Assembly: GCA_013698385.1 (NCBI GenBank)
Contig: JACCVB010000107.1
Coordinates: 1-5,689 of the forward strand
From: Chloroflexota bacterium
GTDB taxonomy: Bacteria > Chloroflexota > Limnocylindria > Limnocylindrales > CSP1-4
Direction: 5' to 3'
Length of the DNA stretch: 5,689 bases
Of the stretch, positions 4,738 through 5,689 are shown piece after piece. The notes below the pieces were generated by a model, which saw nothing but the letters and a program-made list of their open reading frames with translations, was not told the origin of the DNA and made no database searches. Made by a program: the position numbers and the translations under genes. The first letter of the stretch is position 1. Every line of letters begins with the position of its first letter.

Positions 4738-5247
4738 TCAGTCCACCTTTCGAAGTCGGCCGGTCTCCACTTCGTAGATGGCGCCGGTGATCGGCACGTC
4801 CTTGATCCAGGGATGGGAGCGGATCCGCTCCACCTGCGCGCGCAGGTTTGCCTCGAGATCCGTGAACGCCTGGAGCGGCAGGTCGACGTGCGTGCCCGTC
4901 GCCTCCGCGATGGACGCCTGGACCTCTTCGTCCGTGAAGGTCAGCATCCCGCAGCCAGTGTGCTCGATCACGAGCACCTCCGCGGTCCCCAGGAGCTGCT
5001 GGCTGATGACCAGTGAGCGGATCGCGTCGTCTGTGGCGAGGCCGCCCGCGTTGCGGATGATGTGGGCCTCGCCGGTCTGGAGGCCAAGGACCTGCTCGAC
5101 CGTCAGGCGTGCGTCCATGCAGGCGAGCACGGCCAGCTTGCGTGACGGCGGCATGTCCAGGTTGGGCCGGTCGAACGTCGCGGCGTAGCGGGCGTTCGCG
5201 GCCAGGGCGCGCTCCGTCTCGGGCGCGTGGGTCTCGGTGTGCGGCAT
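4738..5247 (-). CDS. Beta-class carbonic anhydrase (Rv1284/CanA-like)
   Basis: Zinc enzyme interconverting CO2 and bicarbonate, probably cytosolic. All hallmark residues are visible in 169 residues: C43, D45 and R47 in ACMDARL, RNAGG at 65-69, and H96 and C99 in EHTGCGML. These give the Cys2His zinc site with the Asp-Arg dyad. Spacing and flanking words (MPPSRKLAVLACMDARL, TGEAHIIRNAGG, DDAIRSLVISQQLLGT, GCGMLTFTD) resemble the short mycobacterial Rv1284 type from memory. No signal peptide is seen. ATG 5247 is supported by AGGAG at 5259-5255, seven bases upstream. It appears monocistronic: a hairpin follows the stop and merR has its own promoter. A link to the metal-responsive unit downstream is possible, since the enzyme needs zinc, but rests only on adjacency. 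Confidence 0.96.
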   Translation of the reverse strand: MPHTETHAPETERALAANARYAATFDRPNLDMPPSRKLAVLACMDARLTVEQVLGLQTGEAHIIRNAGGLATDDAIRSLVISQQLLGTAEVLVIEHTGCGMLTFTDEEVQASIAEATGTHVDLPLQAFTDLEANLRAQVERIRSHPWIKDVPITGAIYEVETGRLRKVD

Positions 5248-5602
5248 CTCGGATCTCCTCGACTGGGCGGGATCATGGGTCAGGAAGGGCTAGGGGATCG
5301 GCGGCCTCCCGGCACGATGCGATGGAGCGAGATCGACCGCAGTCACCGACATCGGTGCTGCGGCCCTCGGACCGTCGTGATCCGGCGCTCGCGCCGGACG
5401 AATCTCAGCTCGGGCGCGGCTGGCTCCGGACCCCGACCTCCACGCGGCGGGGCCGCCGACGCATACACATGTCCCTGGAGATGCGATGACTGACCATCAG
5501 GCCCAAACCATAGCGAAACCGGCGGGCGCTGCGCAAGCGCGGAACCGATGTACGGCGACCGTCGTCTTCCGGGCAACGCGACCCGATCGGATCGCGATCT
5601 GC
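5248..5602. other. 355-bp non-coding region between carbonic anhydrase and lipoprotein, with three GC-rich inverted repeats
   Basis: No frame here looks like a protein; the open frames are Arg/Pro-rich as expected of GC-rich non-coding DNA. Three inverted repeats stand out: 5337-5363, CCGCAG(T)CACCGA / TCGGTGCTGCGG, 12 pairs with one bulged T; 5381-5398, TCCGGCGC-TC-GCGCCGGA, perfect; and 5445-5458, CGGCGG-GG-CCGCCG, perfect. None has a T-run. No convincing -35/-10 pair was found for either flanking gene. The segment could hold divergent promoters with operators, or a structured RNA; I recognise no family. Confidence 0.5.
5255..5259 (-). promoter_or_regulatory. Ribosome-binding site of carbonic anhydrase
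   Basis: AGGAG within GAGGAGA on the minus strand, seven bases before ATG 5247. This conventional leader contrasts with merR and the hydrolase, which show none. Confidence 0.75.
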
Positions 5603-5689
5603 ATGGAGAACTCACTCGTGCCTCGAGCCGACCTTCGAATCGCGCGGCCCGCCGCGCTCCTTCTCGTCATCCTCACCATCGTCGCCTGC
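5603..5689 (+). CDS. N-terminus of a putative lipoprotein, truncated by the window edge
   Basis: Only 29 codons are visible and the function cannot be told. The segment is a type II signal peptide: basic n-region (PRADLRIARP), hydrophobic core (AALLLVILTIV) and lipobox I-V-A-C with the Cys as the last codon in the window. The mature protein would be lipid-anchored on the outside of the membrane. The start is uncertain: ATG 5603 has no clear Shine-Dalgarno; in-frame GTG 5618 has GGAG nine bases upstream and gives a 24-residue signal; in-frame ATG 5486 has GGAG five bases upstream but would leave the signal about 50 residues inside. It is divergent from carbonic anhydrase and the only plausible plus-strand gene here. 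Confidence 0.6.
   Translation, partial: MENSLVPRADLRIARPAALLLVILTIVAC

Noticed and set aside
5343..5615. 90-codon minus-strand frame upstream of carbonic anhydrase
   Set aside because: Arg/Pro-rich composition without motifs, crossing three inverted repeats and antisense to a clear lipoprotein signal peptide.
1..5689. CRISPR array, insertion sequence, integrase, attachment site or rRNA
   Set aside because: No regularly spaced repeats, transposase motifs, terminal inverted repeats or rRNA sequence words were seen on either strand.

Overview
The window is GC-rich (roughly two thirds G+C) chromosomal DNA of a free-living bacterium. All complete genes lie on the minus strand. The adjacent dnaG-rpoD pair, the look of the RpoD non-conserved region, the TTG start and the apparent leaderless genes suggest a Chloroflexota lineage (Limnocylindria/Ellin6529-like). 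This is inference from memory of the families; an actinobacterium is the main alternative.

Layout from left to right, with genes read right to left: (1) the N-terminal 299 codons of the primary sigma factor RpoD (899 to beyond position 1); (2) DNA primase DnaG (2855-921), 21 bp upstream of rpoD with a good Shine-Dalgarno in between, forming the core of the classical macromolecular-synthesis operon; (3) a 269-bp regulatory gap (2856-3124) with repeated TTGWCAA-type palindromes, a CAATACT dyad and a candidate dnaG promoter; (4) an alpha/beta hydrolase (4081-3125), apparently leaderless; (5) a U-less hairpin at 4161-4191; (6) a 20-residue, seven-cysteine metallothionein-like peptide (4263-4201) that overlaps the end of (7) a MerR-family regulator (4657-4247); (8) a classical MerR-type promoter with a 19-bp spacer and an internal dyad, placed so that transcription would begin at the merR start codon; (9) a second U-less hairpin at 4700-4724 that would end (10) a beta-carbonic anhydrase gene (5247-4738); (11) a 355-bp gap with three GC-rich inverted repeats; (12) on the plus strand at the right edge, the first residues of a probable lipoprotein ending exactly at its lipobox cysteine.

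The most interesting part is 4161-4694: a self-contained, apparently autoregulated two-gene unit made of a MerR-type promoter, a MerR regulator lacking the usual C-terminal metal-loop cysteines, and a tiny Cys-rich peptide with a near-perfect ribosome-binding site. It ends in a hairpin. The parsimonious reading is a minimal metal sensor plus metal-buffering peptide. The metal, the expression of the peptide and any link to the neighbouring hydrolase or carbonic anhydrase are not shown by the sequence.
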